64,000 nucleotides of DNA from Saprospiraceae bacterium (GTDB taxonomy: Bacteria; Bacteroidota; Bacteroidia; Chitinophagales; Saprospiraceae), in contig JAEUUU010000021.1 in NCBI GenBank assembly GCA_016787345.1, positions 26,029-90,028 on the forward strand. The letters run 5' to 3'. A program made the translations under genes and the position numbers. Shown piece after piece: positions 61,424-64,000 of the stretch; within the stretch, counting starts at the first letter, position 1; each line of letters starts with the position of its first letter. The notes under the pieces are model-generated. The model saw nothing but the letters and a program-made list of their open reading frames with translations, had not been told where the DNA came from and made no database searches.

Positions 61424-62441
61424 ATTGCAACAACGCCGGCGGCCGGGGCGTGCCTTCGAAGAAATAGTCGTAGGGCCGGAAAACCGGGCCGAACACCCGT
61501 TCCTGCGTGAGGTAGAAATCGTCGCCCACTTCCGTGAAATAGCGCACCACGTAGGGCTCGTTGGTATAGGTGCTGCGTTTGACGGCCACGGGCCAGAATT
61601 TGGCCGTGGTTTCGCTGCCATCGGTGCGTTTCAGGTTGACGATGGCAAAAGGCACCAGGCTCGATACGGAGTCGCGCTGGGCGTTCTGATTCTCAAACGC
61701 TTCGGACACCAGGCTTTCAAATTGCAGCAAATAGGCCTCCGGCACACCCTTGCGCAGCGGATTGCGGTTGGCGGGCGTCGTGCTGAAAAAGGGTTTGACC
61801 TCGTATTGCGCCTCCCCGACTTTTTCCAGGCGGAACGACTCCTTTTTCTGCTGCGGGTATTCGACCGAAACCGATTGAATCTTTTCCGGCTTTTCGGTGA
61901 AAATAGCGCGATCGCGCCACTGGTCCTGTTCCATGAAAAAACGGACGCGAAGTTGCCCTACAAAACCCGGAATATGCGTGACGTAAGGTTGTTCGGAGCC
62001 CTCCATCATCATCACCGTGCCGCTTTCGTCGTTGGTGACGCCGCCCACGTAATACTGTTTGAGCCGCTTGTTGTTTTTGCCGTACACTTCCACTTTGATG
62101 CCTTCGGCGGCCAGGGTATTGACCATGACGGGCACGGCGGCCTGCGGAGGCACGTAGTACACTTTTACCTGGGTGAGCGTCTGGAGCAGGATTTGGATGG
62201 CCGAGGGGCGTGCCCGGTAAGTATTGTTGTATAACCAGACGCCGTCTTTGCGTTCGAGGGTGACGGTGTTGCCGCGGCGATCGGCCAGGAAGATTTTGGC
62301 GATGTCTTCGGGATCGGACACGGCAAAATCCATATCCCAGGAAACGCGGCTGCTGTTTTGATTTTTTTTCAACCGGAGCGCATAGAATGCGCCGGCGCCC
62401 AACACCAGAAAAAGGGCGACCAATAACCAGGTGCGATTCAT
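61422..62441 (-). CDS. DUF4340 domain exported protein
   Basis: A 339-aa protein with one N-terminal hydrophobic segment (WLLVALFLVLGAGAFYAL) and a beta-rich body (DPEDIAKIFLADRRGNTVTL, VTLERKDGVWLYNN). DUF4340 proteins in Bacteroidota and elsewhere often sit with ABC-type gliding or export genes, but here the neighbours are convergent or separate. No catalytic residues are recognised. The last bases of the gene overlap the repeat arm. Confidence 0.8.
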   Translation of the reverse strand: MNRTWLLVALFLVLGAGAFYALRLKKNQNSSRVSWDMDFAVSDPEDIAKIFLADRRGNTVTLERKDGVWLYNNTYRARPSAIQILLQTLTQVKVYYVPPQAAVPVMVNTLAAEGIKVEVYGKNNKRLKQYYVGGVTNDESGTVMMMEGSEQPYVTHIPGFVGQLRVRFFMEQDQWRDRAIFTEKPEKIQSVSVEYPQQKKESFRLEKVGEAQYEVKPFFSTTPANRNPLRKGVPEAYLLQFESLVSEAFENQNAQRDSVSSLVPFAIVNLKRTDGSETTAKFWPVAVKRSTYTNEPYVVRYFTEVGDDFYLTQERVFGPVFRPYDYFFEGTPRPPALLQ

Positions 62442-62602
62442 ACAGTTTGAAGTAGCAGATTTGTGTTGAAAAATAGTGTGATAAACAACACTACAAGGGG
62501 CGCAGTTCGGCAGGCGCGGCGGATTAGCAGCGAAAAGAAGGGCAAAAAAACGGCTTTATCGCCACCCGCCCAAATCCTTCGGCAAAACGGAAGAATTTGG
62601 AC

Positions 62603-62638
62603 AAAAAAAAGTCTGCCCCGGCATTGCGCGGAGCAGAC
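62603..62638 (-). terminator. Intrinsic terminator downstream of the HtrA gene
   Basis: On the minus strand GTCTGC (62638-62633) pairs with GCAGAC (62616-62611), with partly paired G/C bases inside, followed by TTTTTTTT. It ends the HtrA transcript. Within the gap 62442-62698 a run of eight G (62681-62690 region) is also present; no gene is seen. Confidence 0.7.
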
Positions 62639-62698
62639 ACATCAAAACAAAACGAAAAACCAACTTTATCTTTTTGTACCCGGGGGGGGTACGGGTGT

Positions 62699-63838
62699 TC
62701 AATTGTTGTTGCGGGTTTTCATGCGCACGGGCAGATCCAGTGTTTTACCCTCGCGCACCAGGGTGAGGTTCAGGGTTTCACCCACCTTCGAACGCCCGAC
62801 GAGTTCGCGGAGTTCCGCAACGCTCGTCACATTTTTGCCATTAATCCGGGTGATGACGTCTTTCGGTTGCACGCCCGCATTGGCGGCCGAGCCTTCCGGA
62901 TCGAGGCGCACCACGGCCACACCCTGGGTGTAGTCGAGTTCGAGTTGCTGGGCCACGTTGGTGTCCATCGAAGCGATATCGACGCCCAGATAGGCGCGGC
63001 GGTATTCGCCGTATTTGATCAGGTCGTCGGCAATGCGGCGGGCCAGGTTGACCGGGATGGCGAAGGCGTAGCCGGCGAAAGCGCCCGTGGGTGAAGCGAT
63101 GGCCGAGTTGATACCGATCAGTTCGCCGTTGAGGTTGACCAGCGCGCCGCCCGAGTTGCCGGGGTTGACGGCGGCATCGGTCTGGATAAACGATTCGATA
63201 CCCGTTGTGCCCTGGATGATATTGATGTCGCGGCTTTTGGCGCTGACGATGCCCGCGGTAACCGTGGAAGTCAGGTCGAAGGGATTGCCTACGGCCAGCA
63301 CCCATTCGCCCACACGTACGTCGTCGGAATTGCCGATCCGGATAGCGGGCAGGTTTTTGGCGTCAATTTTAATCACAGCCATGTCGGTATCGGCGTCGCG
63401 GCCCACGAGGCGGGCTTTAAACTCACGGTTATCGTGCAGGGTCACGAGGAATTCGTCGGCGAAATCGACCACGTGGTTGTTGGTCATGATATAGCCGTCG
63501 TCGGTATAGATCACACCGGAGCCGGTGCCCGAGCGGGGCTGGGCAAAATTTTCGCCGAAAAAGAGACTCCATGGATTGGCGCGTTGACGCTGGAGGGCTG
63601 ATTGCCGGCTTTCGGTGGCTTTAATATGTACTACGGCCGACATGGAATTATCGGCGGCTTTGGTAAAATCGAACGGCGGAGGCGCGCCCTGGTAGCTCAC
63701 TTGTCGGGCCAGGGTAGTTGTGGTAGCGGAGATGTCGGAAGGGTTGGCCGGGGATTGAACCAGCCAATACAAAGCGCCGAAGGTGGCTGCTCCACCCAGG
63801 GCGCCGGCAAGCAACGTTGACCAGAATTTATTCGCCAT
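62699..63838 (-). CDS. HtrA/Deg-family serine protease, one PDZ domain
   Basis: A 379-aa periplasmic protease/chaperone. A membrane segment or signal lies at about residues 7-27. The trypsin-like triad is complete: H122 in TNNHVV, D152 in DTDMAV and S229 in GNSGGA. A single PDZ domain (~285-375, YLGVDIASMDTNVAQQLEL, GVQPKDVITRINGKNV) follows; two PDZ would be DegP-like, one is DegS/DegQ-like. It degrades or refolds misfolded envelope proteins. Terminated by the hairpin at 62603. Confidence 0.93.
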   Translation of the reverse strand: MANKFWSTLLAGALGGAATFGALYWLVQSPANPSDISATTTTLARQVSYQGAPPPFDFTKAADNSMSAVVHIKATESRQSALQRQRANPWSLFFGENFAQPRSGTGSGVIYTDDGYIMTNNHVVDFADEFLVTLHDNREFKARLVGRDADTDMAVIKIDAKNLPAIRIGNSDDVRVGEWVLAVGNPFDLTSTVTAGIVSAKSRDINIIQGTTGIESFIQTDAAVNPGNSGGALVNLNGELIGINSAIASPTGAFAGYAFAIPVNLARRIADDLIKYGEYRRAYLGVDIASMDTNVAQQLELDYTQGVAVVRLDPEGSAANAGVQPKDVITRINGKNVTSVAELRELVGRSKVGETLNLTLVREGKTLDLPVRMKTRNNN

Positions 63839-63869
63839 TGTGGTAAAAACTTAGGTTGAAAGGTTTGAG

Positions 63870-63877
63870 TAACTTTG
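63870..63877 (+). promoter_or_regulatory. -7 element TAACTTTG near the right edge
   Basis: TAACTTTG fits TAnnTTTG and ends 11 nt before an ATG at 63889, on the plus strand, divergent from the HtrA gene. Confidence 0.4.
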
Positions 63878-63888
63878 CTTTGAAAGGG

Positions 63889-64000
63889 ATGCGAGATAAA
63901 CGCGTCAAAAAATCATTTGCTGCGCTTGTTCAATATTTTAACGCCTCATTAACCATCCTTATCTTCCGCCCCGGTGTCCAGTTTTTTCCGCGCAAATCAC
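63889..64000 (+). CDS. Possible N-terminal fragment of an unidentified gene
   Basis: ATG at 63889 opens a frame without stop to the window edge (37 codons, MRDKRVKKSFAALVQYFNAS...). The -7 element 11 nt upstream supports it, but the fragment is too short to identify. It could also be a chance open frame in the HtrA upstream region. Confidence 0.3.
   Translation, partial: MRDKRVKKSFAALVQYFNASLTILIFRPGVQFFPRKS

Noticed and set aside
1-64000. tRNA, rRNA, prophage or known defence system
   Set aside because: Looked for in all larger gaps and among all genes; no cloverleaf sequence, phage structural gene, restriction, CBASS, retron or toxin-antitoxin signature was recognised.

Overview
The window looks like a chromosomal segment of a GC-rich Bacteroidota, most likely of the Saprospiria (Lewinella/Haliscomenobacter-like) branch; the exact genus is an inference. 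Support comes from the dcw cluster order mraZ-rsmH-ftsL-ftsI-murE, four secreted proteins with type IX secretion (T9SS) C-terminal sorting domains, an ECF sigma/FecR pair with a SusC-like TonB receptor nearby, PspC and DUF2807 'GIN' proteins, and many TAnnTTTG (-7) promoter elements of the Bacteroidota sigma factor. No rRNA, tRNA, CRISPR array, prophage or recognised defence island was seen.

Layout. 1-4550: division/cell-wall cluster on the minus strand, with an octamer repeat between ftsL and ftsI. 4600-9025: terminator, repeat block and a 1294-residue T9SS type B surface protein. 9221-12435: methyltransferase and a sulfide module (SQR divergent from a YeeE/YedE pair around a CRP/FNR-like site). 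12447-20753: glmM divergent from a membrane LytTR regulator, then ribA, cysteine desulfurase, small secreted proteins, malic enzyme and msrB. 20928-26182: thioredoxin-dockerin-cohesin-like T9SS protein, glycosyltransferase, NahK-like sugar kinase, metallophosphoesterase. 26492-29723: DoxX-like protein, PspC/GIN protein and PadR regulator. 29985-36028: small T9SS protein and two paralogous TPR proteins flanking metZ. 36127-43503: DUF1761 protein, 49-bp tandem repeat, lipoprotein, AarF kinase, a RAYT transposase inside palindromic repeats, and mfd. 43663-49433: a CotH-kinase/lamin-tail T9SS protein between two paralogous SH3 proteins. 49504-53443: wecB and two glycosyltransferases. 53567-59886: TonB receptor and GIN lipoprotein divergent from ECF sigma, FecR and an STN/beta-solenoid protein. 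59966-64000: FtsX-type permease, DUF4340 protein, HtrA protease and a possible cut-off gene.

The most unusual content lies between the genes. At least seven intergenic gaps carry long inverted repeats whose arms are tandem 7-10-nt words. The words differ between loci, but several loci share one core (AAGGGTTGTTGCTGCTCTC or its complement). Other gaps hold REP-like palindromes, and one of these sequences is shared exactly with the flank of the resident RAYT transposase. Many arms touch a stop or start codon. This repeat layer, possibly linked to the RAYT, is the best candidate here for an undescribed system.

A second theme is transcription. About fourteen genes have TAnnTTTG-type elements close to the start codon, at least six of them only 4-8 nt away, which suggests leaderless mRNAs and decides several start codons. 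All functions are from reading the sequence; no database search was run.
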